Under the pieces are notes generated by a model, which had not been told where the DNA came from, did no database searches, and was given only the letters and a program-made list of their open reading frames with translations. The translations under genes were made by a program, and so were the position numbers. A stretch of 64,000 nt of DNA from positions 62,673,644-62,737,643 of the forward strand of contig CM036756.1 in NCBI GenBank assembly GCA_020796225.1. Direction: 5' to 3'. Origin of the DNA: Arion vulgaris. Taxonomy: Eukaryota > Mollusca > Gastropoda > Stylommatophora > Arionidae. Shown piece by piece: positions 20,609-31,634 of the stretch (positions are counted from its first letter, which is position 1; the number at the start of each line of letters is the position of its first letter).

Positions 20609-21324
20609 TATTTGCTTATACCTGCTGTTGGATTCATATGATGTACAATACTGTTTCATATCCTTTACTTTGTAGCTGTTTTTTGAATGCGATATCATGT
20701 GATATCGGAGGTAAAGAACACAAAGCATGACATAGAGAAGATAATGCACAATGTGACATGGAAAGAAATTATTAGAATTTCTGCTGTTAGAAAACAAGCA
20801 GTAACTGAAAGTCATGATCTTTGATACAAATTGGCATGTTTAAGAAAACCAAATAATTTGTTATTGCCATCTGTTGAGATGCAAAGTCATCAACATTATT
20901 AATATTGTATAAATCTATGGGCTAGAGCACTAAAGAAGATCCTGAGCTTGCAGCATATCTTCAAAGCAGGCAAATTCAGGTTTTACTGTTTGACCAACCA
21001 ATACTTACAAACCGGGTGATCATGCCAAAGTTACCAATTCTTTATTTCCTTTGTTGCGAACCATGCTTAGAACAGCATTACATTTTATGCTTTGGGAAAT
21101 AACCTGAACTTTAGGCTTAATACTGGCTTCTATCTGGCTGGCAATGTTCAGAGAAATCCCAAAATGGATATGGGATAAGCAGGGAAAGCTAAGAGGTGAC
21201 TAAAGAATGTGATGATTTCTTTGGAAAGTCTATATTTTGAAGCCTGCATATTTGGAAATCCCAAACTGATTGCTGGAAATGCTCATTATGCTACTCTTTT
21301 TCCCTGTCTGACTAGAACACAGAA
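20609..21324. other. 3' flank of the GT32 gene
   Basis: Probably holds the 3'UTR. I saw no canonical AATAAA soon after the stop. No repeats were recognised until 21325. Confidence 0.4.
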
Positions 21325-22185
21325 GTAAAGATTCTCTGGGTATACGTCAAGCTGAAGTGAAGGTTCTCTGAGTGTACATCAAGCTGAAGTGAAGGTTCTC
21401 TGAGTGTACATCAAGCTGAAGTGAAGGTTCTCTGAGTGTACATCGAGCTGAAGTGAAGGTTCTCTGAGTGTACATTGAGCTGAAGTGAAGTTCTCTGGTG
21501 TACATCAAGCTGAAGTGAAGGTTCTCTGAGTGTACATCAAGCTGAAGTGAAGGTTCTCTGGGTGTACATTAAGCTGAAGTGAAGGTTCTCTGAGTGTACA
21601 TCAAGCTGAAGTGAAGGTTCTCTGAGTGTACATCAAGCTGAAGTGAAGGTTCTCTGAGTGTACATTGAGCTGAAATGAAGGTTCTCTGAGTGTACATCAA
21701 GCTGAAGTGAAGGTTCTCTGAGTGTACATCAAGCTGAAGTGAAGGTTCTCTGAGTGTACATCAAGCTGAAGTGAAGGTTCTCTGGGTGTACATTAAGCTG
21801 AAGTGAAGGTTCTCTGAGTGTACATCAAGCTGAAGTGAAGGTTCTCTGAGTGTACATCGAGCTGAAGTGAAGGTTCTCTGAGTGTACATCAAGCTGAAGT
21901 GAAGGTTCTCTGGTTATAAAGCTGAAGTGAAGGTTCTCTGAGTGTACATCAAGCTTAAGTGAAGGTTCTCTGGGTATACATTGAGCTAAAGTGAAGGTTC
22001 TCTGAGTGTACATCAGCTAAAGTGAAGGTTCTCTGAGTGTACATCGAAGCTAAGTGAAGGTTCTCTGAGTGTACATCGAGCTGAAGTGAAGGTTCTCTGA
22101 TGACATCAAGCTGAAGTGAAGGTTCTCTGGGTATACATTGATCTAAAGTGAAGGTTCTCTGAGTATACATCGAGCTGACGTGAAA
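21325..22185. repeat. 32-bp minisatellite, about 27 copies
   Basis: Unit contains AAGCTGAAGTGAAGGTTCTC and TGAGTGTACATC; exact spacing is 32 bp (21381, 21413). Variants ATTGAGC and GGGTGTACATT recur at intervals, suggesting block duplication of several units. 32 is not a multiple of 3, so the minus-strand open frames cycle through three frames and are not genes. Confidence 0.95.
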
Positions 22186-22197
22186 TGAGGACACAGC

Positions 22198-23285
22198 TTG
22201 ATACTAGATAACAGCTATGTCGCAAAATTTAATAGGAAAAAACACAAACAAAACCCATATATGTACTCTATCAGTAGAGAACTTCGCATAAGCTATGAAA
22301 GAGCAATCACTTTAACAACTTTAGTTGTCAGTGTTATCATCTTTTCTTGTGTTCATTTCCACAATCCTTTTTGTCCTTTTTCAAGTTACATTTTGAGTAA
22401 CTATTCATACCATTCCATATTGACTAATCTCTTGTATATAACATTATTTTTATTTTGTTGATGTGCCCATTAATTATCTGTACATTTGAGACAATACCAG
22501 AAGGGACAGATGAGCACAAATGTTAGAAAAATGGTAGAAACCACATCTGCCATCAAAAATAAGGAGAGACAGAAAATTGTTCAAGATAAAAGTAGCCCCA
22601 TTAACAAATCAAAAGTTACCAGCTGCAATTTATGTTACTGTTATGTCGCGTAGACATTAGGCATTCCACATGCTCTGTCCTCGCTGAGCATCCTAAGTCA
22701 TTTGCTCCTGTACCATGAGAAGTTATTACTATATCTTCTCTCTCTACCATGAAGACGACACTGTCTGGCATGTTACCAACTACAAATTGCATTATTTCTA
22801 TTTACCATTTAAACCGGTTCTGACTAAGCTTCCGTTAGACATTTATTCATCGCCTTCCTGAACCATAATTACACCATCACAAAAGACTGTTCCTTGACCT
22901 ATACTATGTCATAATTGAATCGTCTCATTTTCATAAACATATACCAGATTGGCTCCCTTGATGGAGCTATTTTTATATCTTGAACACCCTCTAGAATGGT
23001 TCAGCTGCTTATGAGAATGGTCAAGTCAGCTAGCACTTGCATTGACAACTGTAGAAGATCTAGTTTAACAGCATGATGAAGAATAAGTTAGCTGGAAACA
23101 TCAAGGGAAATACTATGAAAATATGGATTCACATCTGCAACACACTTGGCCCAACAACGAGAATGTTATATTCCAGACAAAATCTGTATTGTATACTTTG
23201 TTTCTATCTCTGGCTTCCATTTTTTTTATTCTTTGAAATGTAACACCTAAAATATTTATAAAAATTGCTTTTTAATTAAATGCAT
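22198..23285. other. Unannotated DNA with a mariner-like scrap
   Basis: Bases 22578-22625 (GTTCAAGATAAAAGTAG then CATTAACAAATCAAAA) match the small inverted-repeat element at 28722-28795, with only one end present. No gene was recognised in the rest. Confidence 0.45.
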
Positions 23286-23645
23286 TGCAGTTGCTATTGT
23301 ATTTTTTTATTGTCTCAGATTGTTGTTGTTCTCTATTTAATGCATTTTAGTATTTTTGTCTCAGATTTTAGTTTGTTTGTTCGTTCTATTTTTTAAATGC
23401 ATTCGTTGCTATTGTATTTTATTGTCTCAGTTAGTTTGTTGTTTGTTCTTTTTAAAATGCATATTTTGTATTTTTATTTATTGTCTCAGTTTTTAGTTTG
23501 TTTGTTTTTCGTTCTATTTTTTAAAATGCATTACGGTTGCTATTGTATTTTATTTATTGTCTCAGTTTTTAGTTTGTTTGTTCGTTTATTTAAAATGCAT
23601 TCGTTGCTATTGTATTTTTATTATTGTTCAGATTTTAGTTTGTTT
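23286..23645. repeat. About 62-bp AT-rich tandem repeat, 5-6 copies
   Basis: Units share AATGCATT, GTTGCTATTGTATTTT, TTGTCTCAG and TTTAGTTTGTTTG, with many small indels. The plus open frame 23397-23738 is a by-product. Confidence 0.85.
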
Positions 23646-24525
23646 GCGTTCGTCATTATCAACCAAGTTAATGTCCGGAGTGCTATGATGAATAGTCCTC
23701 TAATAACCATTCTTTGTGATTTATGTGGCTTGCGCTGAGAACATGAGTAAAATACACCCACGTTCTAACGTGCACAACTTTGTACAGACGGATACCTATA
23801 AGATTTTCTAAATAGAAAAACTTGACTTTAAAGTACCTTCTGGAATTATACTGTAGCATGGTATCAGATCTGATTGGTCTTAGAGAGGCCGTCAGAGCTG
23901 ACTCATAACAAGATTTGAATCGACTTGCTACAAGTTTTTAGTGGCTCTAAGATTTTGTTATTAGACTTCAACACACCAGAAATGGGTGCTTTTAATAAAG
24001 TTAATATAACATATCATGCATATGTATCTTCTTCTTCCTCTCGTGTACTTGGTCATCGACAGACAAAGCAGTTAGTGACATGTACCTGATAGCAAACCTA
24101 AAGATCTAGCAGGTTTAAAGATCTGAATGCAAAAGAATGCAAATTTAATATTTTCAATATCATCTTCTTTTCCTTTGTCCTTGACATGAAACAGTGACTA
24201 TTGTGCCTTGTGGCATTTTGTATGCCAACAACAAATTCTGTCTACTTGCTCAATCTGTGGCCATACTTCTAGATTTCTCTTGGGCAGATTTATGATTTGA
24301 ATCTACTTTCACAGTTCCATACCAAGTTTTCTTTGCTCTGCCTCATTTTAGTCTTATGTTCAAAATTCATATTCTGACAGTCCTTGTGATGGTGTTTGGA
24401 TTTCTTTTAAGAACATTGTAAATACAATTCCATAATCTAATTGACAAAACTAATCATGAGAGATGAAATGTCTACGCAGAATGGTGGGAGTATCAAGAAG
24501 AGACCATTTTAGTAATGAAGTCAGG
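23646..24525. other. Unannotated DNA; dispersed repeat at 23820-23915
   Basis: The 23820-23915 block matches 13985-14065 (CTTTAAAGTACC...GTCAGAGCTGACTCA). No gene was recognised. Confidence 0.45.
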
Positions 24526-24529
24526 GAAA

Positions 24530-24785
24530 AGTGAACACATCAGTACTGAACTTCATCACGATACAGCAAATTAAATAGTTCAGCCACATAAGCAGATTAC
24601 CAACAGACTCAAAGTGCTACTCTGATAAGGTGGATAAAAAGTAAGAGGTAATTCACGCAAAAGGTGGACCTCAGAAATAACAGAAGCTGTGAAAAACAGT
24701 TTATGAAGCACACACAAACTCATTCTAGAAATCTCTTCTTATCCTGACGCTGTGAAGGAAAACAAGATTGGAGAAAATGAAAATC
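24530..24785 (+). pseudogene. LINE 3' end, GAAA-tailed family
   Basis: Diverged copy of 3540-3840 with the CACGCAAAAGGTGGACCTCAG and CTGACGCTGTGA blocks. The tail is decayed to GAGAAAATGAAAA. Confidence 0.7.
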
Positions 24786-24879
24786 TTTCTGTGTACTCCT
24801 GAGACAGCAGTATAAATGTTCTTTTCTGATTCAGTGTTCTACGACTGAACAACAATCCTTTAGAACATGAAGAATAATC

Positions 24880-25068
24880 ATAGATGTCCTATCCCGTCCA
24901 TGTGGTGCCAGGGCCCACAAGGGAAGCAAAGAATAGTAACATTGCGACCTACAATGCAACTCGTAAGAGGCGACTAATGTAGGCACTATGGATGCTACCC
25001 TAGTAAATAAAAAACAGAGCCGAAATCGGATGTGCTGGCCTACTTGTAGGCACATAACTGACACAACG
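24880..25068 (+). repeat. SINE family F, 5' part, interrupted
   Basis: Matches the first two thirds of family F in plus orientation and stops at AACTGACACAACG (25056-25068). It resumes at 25501. Confidence 0.8.
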
Positions 25069-25500
25069 CCGAGCTACTGAGTTAGTGCTTGAGCAACGCT
25101 GTGAGCTGTGACTGTTACATGGAATGCTTTTTGCTGTGTCAAGCGTGCGTTTGTTGTGTGTATTCAGAAAATGGCGGACAGCGGTTATGACGAACAAGCT
25201 CAATCTGCCATATGCAGTTATATTGCGAGTGCAGAAAGCTGGATTTTACCGTGATTGATGTCCCCTTCGACAAGAATTGCAATTCAAGTGATGAACAGTT
25301 TTGTGTTGCTACATTCGCGACGGCCATATGCATTTTATGCGGTGCAGGTTGCTTTTTGTGGCGATACGCGGCTGTTTCATTCTGGAATTAGTTCGCACAG
25401 GAAACTGTTCACAGTTGTTAGCATTTCGTGTGATATTCATTGGCACAGGACGGAGCAATTAGGGGTGACCCGTTGCAGTGAAGTTGGAACCGTACTTATG
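25069..25500. mobile_element. Unknown 432-bp insertion with 13-bp target duplication
   Basis: The SINE sequence is split here. AACTGACACAACG occurs on both sides (25056-25068, 25501-25513) as a perfect 13-bp duplication. The insert has no terminal inverted repeats, poly-A or microsatellite tail, has higher GC than its surroundings, and has no second copy in the window. Open frames on both strands (plus 25255-25506, minus 25139-25333) show no domain I know. It could be a truncated retroelement 5' region or a processed cDNA piece. Confidence 0.8.
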
Positions 25501-25600
25501 AACTGACACAACGTACAATCACTCTTAGGTTCAGATCACATACAAATCACACAGTGGTTGACAGGTGGTCGATATGGAGCGTTCGAAGAAGTCCTATCCA
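25501..25600 (+). repeat. SINE family F, 3' part after insertion
   Basis: Continues from the target duplication through AGATCACATACAAATCACA and GGAGCGTTCGAAGAAG to the GAA tail. Together with 24880-25068 it makes one complete SINE. Confidence 0.8.
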
Positions 25601-25680
25601 AAGACAAGATTCTTGTAAGGTTTTTTTTTTGAACCATTGCTATATCTTTATTAAAGTCTATATGTAATGTTCTGAGTTAT

Positions 25681-25830
25681 CCTCAGGTTTGTTGTATCGT
25701 TTTGCTTGATAAAGGCCTTTTTGGTCGAAACGTTGCTGTGTATTATCATTGTTTTTGTATTTTGTAAAACTACAGTACTTTGTTATTACGTGTTTCGCCA
25801 TTCTACATAGTTTTACTGCAGTCTCCATCT
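25681..25830 (+). ncRNA. Second Penelope-like 3' region with hammerhead-like motif
   Basis: Matches 12125-12260 over about 130 bp. TTGATAA at 25706-25712, GGCC, a 5-base loop, GGTC and GAAAC (25727-25731) have the same order and the same substitutions. No RT or endonuclease is adjacent, so it is a 5'-truncated element or a solo terminal repeat. Confidence 0.55.
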
Positions 25831-25834
25831 ATAT

Positions 25835-26314
25835 TGTAATGTTTACTTACAATTGTACAACTTGTCACATATTATTTGTTAATATTTCCCATTGAGCTGC
25901 TATATCTTCCATATTGTATACTGATTTTATTATGATGTTTAGGGGTGTTTTCCTGATCCTTTACTTAGGGGATCTAAATTACAAGTACCTCAAAGCCAGA
26001 ATAAGGCTCATCTGAATCCGAGGGACACTAATGATAGGAAAGCAAGCCTTCATGCAAAATCAGCCAAGGGTGCCCTGACTACACCCAAGTTCATAGGGGC
26101 CAACCAAAAAAATGACGATTCACCATATTCTTATACAATTTTGCTTTTGTAATTAATAAATGCTAAATGTATTTCAGATCAATTGTTTTTAATCACAATT
26201 TTGACTGTTGCTGTTTTGAAAAGATCATGGGCCAAATAAACAATTATAGAGTGTTCACAGCTTTTTTAATTTGGTTTCAATGAGTTCAGATTTAATTCTT
26301 ATACTCTTTAATTA
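25835..26314. other. Unannotated AT-rich DNA
   Basis: No gene or named repeat was seen. Confidence 0.4.
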
Positions 26315-26390
26315 CAGTGGATACAAAGCAAAAGGCTGTCTATGCAAAAGATGGAACTCAGACATAACAGAAATGGTGAAAAACACTATT
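26315..26390 (+). repeat. LINE scrap, GAAA-tailed family
   Basis: Matches TGGATACAAAGCAAAAGG...AAAGATGGAACTCAG of the copies at 3540 and 24530. Confidence 0.5.
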
Positions 26391-26404
26391 TTCTTTCATT
26401 TGCA

Positions 26405-26495
26405 TTTTGTATCCTTTTCTTGACAAGTCTTTTGATCGAAAAGTTGGGTCAGCTGGTTTGATCTTTGGTATGTAGTTTTACTGCAGCCTACCACA
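26405..26495 (+). repeat. Degenerate Penelope-like 3' fragment
   Basis: TTGACAA, then GATCGAAAAG, and further on TTTTACTGCAG repeat the order of the other two Penelope-like 3' regions, with heavier decay. Confidence 0.4.
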
Positions 26496-26880
26496 TTATT
26501 GATACAATCATTGTCCAATAGCTTGTCCTGAGCATAACTTTGCCACCCCAACAGTCCAGAATTTCTTTCTTAGGCCAGATCTCTGCTGCTGTCATGTTCA
26601 AATCATCTATCACATCTTGAATCCATCTTTACTGTGGTCTTCCTCTTCTCTTCTTTGCCAAAATTCCTCTCTTCATATTTGTCTTCTCCAACCATTCATG
26701 TCTTTTTGTGTCAAATTACTTAAATTTTACCATGTTTATTTGTAGTATCTGCTAGTTTTATTTCCATTTTGACCTCATTCTGGATAGTTCTATTTGTTCT
26801 CTTCTCTATCCATAGTATACAGAGGACTCTTCTGTAACATTTATTTTCAAAAGCAAATGTACAAATACATTTCAAATAGC
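26495..26880 (-). pseudogene. LINE ORF2 C-terminus relic
   Basis: On minus the 3' end reads like the LYSGQAIR terminus of 13245-13310. Further in there are basic RRGRP-like, FGH-like and thumb-region segments in broken frames. Confidence 0.65.
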
Positions 26881-27479
26881 TTGATAGTAAGGTTGCAAGA
26901 AGTCTAAGTGTAAATAGGATTATAAAGATAATTTGTAGTATCGGATGTTTGTTTAACTATATTCATATTCGTGAGCACGTTTGAAATTGATTTTCTCGAA
27001 AACTACCTGTTGGATCTCAGTGATTTTTGCATGCAGCCTTAGAATATCCATGGCGCTAAAATAAAGCTAACCAGTAGTCCATAGATGCTACGGATTTTGC
27101 ACATCGAATTCCTTTGATCTTTTATGACAATTGCAAATACAGGGGCTCAAATTTTAGATTTTACAGTAATCCTAGAATTTGTCCATGTCAATTCTATTCA
27201 TAGGTGTATCTCCATATTAACTTGATAGGTCAGTAATTAAGTGTGTTGCCCTTTATGTGCAATCGTGAACTTGGATACAATATGCAACAGTTAGTCCTCC
27301 CTTCGGTCACCATTAAACCCCAGGGTGTCTTAACTTCACCTCAAATTGTATGATGGTAGACGCATTTGGATATGGAAATGTATACGTTGCTATTTCTCAG
27401 TCTGAATCAAAATATGATTTGTATCATCCTGAATCTGCGATTCCATGAGGTTGATAATTGTTACTGGCTGGACAAATTG

Positions 27480-28440
27480 TAATCCATCTTGGTGCCAGTA
27501 CTCGTCTTCCTCTCGGAGCACATGTTCAACACACTTCTTCCAGAACTGCATGTCTATCATTGAGAGGACTCACGTGTCAGAACTTCAACATCACACATTT
27601 TAAACGTCCTGTTCTGTTCGGCAACTTGCCCTTTTACTTTAGCCCAGACAAGCTCTATCGGATTGAGGTGAGCATGATATGGAGGTATCGCAAAGAGCGT
27701 GTGGCCGTATTCGCAATGATTTTGTCAATATGAAACACCTTTGTCTTATTTGTCATCCTCACCAGGTGCAACAACTCGGGTTTCAAATATGTATCACGAA
27801 GCTGACATTTTCCTTAGCAAGCCAGAATTTGATCTTTTGTATTTGATGCAGTTGGTACTTTGTCTTCTGCTGATACTGCGTTGTGATAGGATGCATTATC
27901 CATTACCAAGCATGATGGTCTGTTTAAAATTGGAAGTAGATCTTTCTCCATCCAGTGCCTGAAAATATATCCATTCATTTCTGTGTGGTAGTCCCTACCG
28001 TCGGTACTTTTGATTGGAAAATAAGTCCAGCGTCATGGACAAGACCTTCACTGCTTCCTGCATGTGTTAGTATAATACGCTGGCCTTTGCTGCTTGGTAT
28101 TTTTCTTTTTTTGTTCACCGTCTACTGATTGCCATTCTTTAGCATTGGTGTGGTGAGCATTGACCCAGATTGTCCAAATATACAATATCATAGCCTTGCC
28201 TCCCGCTCACGGATCTGTCTCAGGTATTTACTTGGGCACAATTAAATGTGGCTTTTCACAAATAATATTCCTGCCGCCTATAGTTTTCTGAAGGTGAAGC
28301 CGGCGGCTCTTACAATTTTCCATAGAGTACTTTTAGAAATGTCTATGCTGCAATCTGAGTGCAGTTTTAATTTCAGTTTCCTGAGAGTAACAAGTTGATT
28401 GTCGCAAACATTTTCAAGAGCTCCGTCTTATGACATCTAT
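27480..28440 (-). pseudogene. Dead IS630/Tc1/mariner-superfamily DDE transposase
   Basis: Recognised from pieces in different minus frames: an N-terminal helix-turn-helix-like STLWKIVRAAGF (about 28325), then YLD followed by WVNAHH (first catalytic Asp, 28170-28190, with a small deletion after it). Next come ILTHAGSSEGLVHDAGLIF (28015-28075), DYHTEMNGYIFRHWM (27955-27995), LVMDNASYHNA (second Asp, about 27890-27920) and PPYHAHLNPIELVWAKVKG (third catalytic acid, 27630-27690). This order matches a widespread animal DDE_3-type transposase. Several frameshifts and stops make it inactive. Confidence 0.85.
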
Positions 28441-28719
28441 GTCAAAGTCGTCAATTGTTCTTTTCCTTCCTTGCTTGACATTAGTGCACTTTGTGTCCTG
28501 TTTAATCCATCGGAAAAGGATTCTCTATTCAGACCAAGCGCCAGTTGCGTTCGTTTCTCAGGGTTATGAATATCGCAATATAGATGACCTCTCTTAGATT
28601 CCCTACGGAAGTGTTGGTATAGTAAAACTGTAACCTTCTGCATTGTTATAAATGTGCACTTCAGACTCATTATGAATGTGATATCAATGTCAGTTTTGAT
28701 AAGCCAACAAATATGATAC

Positions 28720-28796
28720 AGGGTGTTCAAGATAAAAGTAGTCCTATTGACAAATCAAAACTTGCCAATCGGGTTACTTTTATCTTGAACACCCTT
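28720..28796. mobile_element. 75-bp mariner-like MITE
   Basis: Near-perfect inverted repeats of about 22 bp, GGGTGTTCAAGATAAAAGTA and its inverse, surround a 30-bp centre; TA occurs at both edges. It is nested in the DNA transposon. Half an element is at 22578-22625. Confidence 0.7.
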
Positions 28797-29264
28797 ACAA
28801 TACTTCATACAAATAGCGAGATACACCTATAACTATACAACGGTATCCCAATTATAACGTCATATGCTTTCCGCTTTCAAAGTCGACTGGGTTAGGTGTA
28901 CGGGAATTCGTGAAATTGTTGTTTACTCACGATATTTCAATGTTACCATAATGTATTTTAGAACAACGCGTCTGTGTACCGTAGATCTGTTACTATTGTG
29001 TACAATCCGGTGAGGTTGATTTTAATATAACCTGAAGAAGAAATATTTCAAACTACATCAAATTTTCTTGGAAAAAAAATATTTCTCTAGCGTCATGGAT
29101 ATTCTAAGGCTGCTTGCAAAAAATCACTGAGATCCAACAGGTAGTTTTCAAAGAAAATCAATTTCAAACGTGCTCACGAATTAATGGACAGACTATAAGT
29201 TGTTATGAGTAGTTTCTCTATACTTCTATATTCTTTACTTTGTCCTTCGCCATAATAATAATAT

Positions 29265-29960
29265 AATAATAATTCCTCTCGTACCGTTATACGTTACATA
29301 GGGCCTGCAAGTAATTTCTCCATACCGCTCTATCCTGGGCAACTCGCTCAATCTCCTATATGGAACTGAGACCGACATTTCCTGCCTCTCTCAGCAAAGT
29401 TCGTTTCAGGGTCTCTTTAGGTCGACCTCTCTTTCTTGAACCCTTTGCTTCCCACTTCAATGCCTGCTTTGATATTCGTTGATCATTTTCCTCAAGGTGT
29501 GCCCAACATATCTCCATCTTCTCTTTCTTATAACAGTTGTCACTAGTGGTTGACCAGACATGTCTCTGATTTCATCACTTCCTCTGAATTCGTTCCATTT
29601 AATATTCATTATTTTTTGCAGACATCTATTTTCAAATGCATTCGACTTGCTTTCTATATCTTTAGTCATTTTCCAACTCTCGCCATAGTGTTGACATTTT
29701 TTTGAATGGTTGAAATTTTGTATTCTCTATGTCAGTTCAATACCATTCTTCTTTTCTCAAGTTCTTATTTCACTGGTGTTTGTTTTATGTTTCTCTATTC
29801 TTATCTGTTGCTTCCAAGACAAATATATGAATTTACATTCTCTCGAGCTGTTTCTACCAGTGTAGTATAGTGACTGTTTATTGCATTTATTCTCATGATC
29901 TGTGTCTTTTCTTTGTGTATGTTTGAACCCACTTGCTTTGACCTTTTCTGCAATATACTA
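29265..29960 (-). pseudogene. LINE ORF2 3' part, ATT-tailed family
   Basis: Longest copy of this family. On minus: GSNIHKEKTQIMRINA (about 29895-29940, RT thumb region), then NAFENRCLQKIMNIKW (about 29590), RKRRWRYVGHTLRK (29480-29525), GSRKR and the SMEEIE end, finishing with a TAA/ATT tail at 29255-29275. The frame is partly open (29457-29669), with at least one shift. Confidence 0.8.
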
Positions 29961-30029
29961 ACCTATCTTTGATCTAGTAATGGGAAAGAAGAGACAGATC
30001 ATCCCCAAAATCCAGATCCTCATCGATCA

Positions 30030-30330
30030 GTCAGTCCATTTAATTTCATTGCAGTATGGGCAACGGCAGCAGTCATTTTTTAAAATAAACAGGCTACATA
30101 ACCAAGCAAAAAGAATCATAACAGGGGGTATGAAGTCAACACCCATTACAGAACTAGAAAACAATTGTATACATTCTTCTATTGTGACAGTTTCCACACT
30201 GACTACTAGACATCTGTTTGTACTGGCAGTGAATGACGTTCGCTCTATATTAATCAAGACCTGAGCCAAAGAGCATGAGCATACTGTGTCATTTTTATGG
30301 TGTTTGAAGACCATTCCGGATAAAAAACAT
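30030..30330 (+). pseudogene. LINE post-RT fragment
   Basis: Plus frame contains NRLHNQAKRIITGGMKSTPI, which resembles the QNQALRIITGAMKTTPI motif found after the RT domain in RNase H-bearing LINEs. No neighbours of the same element were found. Confidence 0.65.
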
Positions 30331-30364
30331 AATAGTTTTGAGACACATATCATGATGAACTATT

Positions 30365-30780
30365 AGACTAACTTATAAGCTCTAACCAAGTGATAAGCTA
30401 GAACTCACTGATAAGCTATAACCAAGTGATAAGCTAGAACTAACTGATAAATTAGAACTCACTGATAAGCTATAACCAAGTGATAAATTAGAACTCACTG
30501 ATACGCTAGAACTGATAAACTAGAACTAACTGATAAGCTAGATTTTAACTCATAAGCTACAACTAACTGATAAATTAGAACTTAACTGATAAGCTAGAAC
30601 TAAGTGATAACCTGGAAGAACTGCCTGCTGATGAACTTATAGACACACTGATAAGCTAGAACTAACTGTCCGCTGATGAGCCTATAGACAAACTGATAAA
30701 CTAGAACTGACCAATGATAAACTGAGAGAACTAACTGCCTGCTGATGAAGTTATAGACTAACTGATAAACTAGAACTAAC
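30365..30780. repeat. Degenerate CTGATAAGCTAGAACTAA tandem array
   Basis: Short units (about 17-30 bp) of CTGATAA(G/A)CTAGAACTAA with variable spacing; no fixed period. Confidence 0.8.
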
Positions 30781-31283
30781 CGACCACTGCATAAATGGAA
30801 GAACAATCTGCTGATAAACTATGAGAAGAAATTGATGATAAACTAGAACTAACTGACCACTGAATAAATGGAAGAACAATCTGCTGATAAACTATGAGAA
30901 CAAATTGATGATAAATTAGAACTAACTGACCACTGCATAAATGGAAGAACAATCTGCTGATAAACTATGAGAATCGAATGACGATAAACTAGAACTAACT
31001 GATCACTGAATAAATGGAAGAACAATCTGCTGATAAACTATGAGAACAATGAGATAAACTAGAACTAACTGACACTGAATAAATGAAGAACAATCTGCTG
31101 ATAAACATGAGAACAAATTGATATAAATAGACTAACTGACCACTGAATAAATGGAAGAACAATCAGCTGATAAACTATGAGAACAAATTGATGATAAATT
31201 AAAGCTCACTGACCACTGAATAAATGGAACAGCTAGCTCAATGCTGATAACTGATATAGGAATACTGCCTGAGATAAACTATA
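30781..31283. repeat. 73-bp tandem repeat, about 6 copies
   Basis: Unit runs GACCACTGAATAAATGGAAG, CAATCTGCTGATAAACTATG and GATGATAAACTAGAAC; spacing 73 bp (30782, 30855). It is built from the shorter upstream unit, so it is a higher-order derivative. Confidence 0.85.
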
Positions 31284-31515
31284 AGGGATCTCTAGTGGTT
31301 AAGCCAAATGCTTTGCGTTTCAAAGTCATGGTTCAAATACAGACTGCATCATTCTGTTCATGAATGCATTTTTATCCGAGATTTCTAAGATTCTCAGAAC
31401 TAAGTAGTTTGTGCCACTCTTCGTAGGTGGCATGTAATTTCTGCGGAGAGAGACTGAGCCATATGCAATAAAGCCTGGTGCAATGAAGTCAATCCTTCAT
31501 TTTGAGGTCCTTTAA
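31284..31515 (+). repeat. tRNA-like SINE, family C, inside the array
   Basis: Head TCTAGTGGTTAAGCC and GGTTCAAATAC (B box), body GGCATGTAATTTCTGCGGAG, end CAATCCTTCATTTTGAGGTCC. Array-type sequence (AACTGGTCACTGATAAACTA) resumes at about 31520, so the SINE landed within the tandem repeat. Sister at 32725-32975. Confidence 0.75.
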
Positions 31516-31634
31516 ACTAACAGAACTAACTGGTCACTGATAAACTATCAGCTGATGCAAATATTTTTCAGTTTTCTTATGACTCAGACAGAAAATTCAT
31601 CATTATAATTGAATAAAAAATCAATATAGCATCA

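Larger units (their letters stand above)
26968..29181 (-). mobile_element. 2.2-kb DNA transposon with about 90-bp inverted repeats
   Basis: Terminal inverted repeats at 26968-27058 and 29089-29181 share GTGAGCACGTTTGAAATTG, GAAAACTACCTGTTGGATCT and CCTTAGAATATCCATG. Between them lies a decayed minus-strand DDE transposase (27480-28440). A small inverted-repeat element sits inside near the right end. The outer target duplication is not clear. Confidence 0.85.

Noticed and set aside
21325..22185. CRISPR-like array of regular 32-bp repeats
   Set aside because: Units are head to tail with no unique spacers; the genome is eukaryotic. The same applies to 52737-53325 and 57290-57840.
25255..25506. 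Gene within the 432-bp insert
   Set aside because: The frame runs through the insertion border into SINE sequence and has no known domain.
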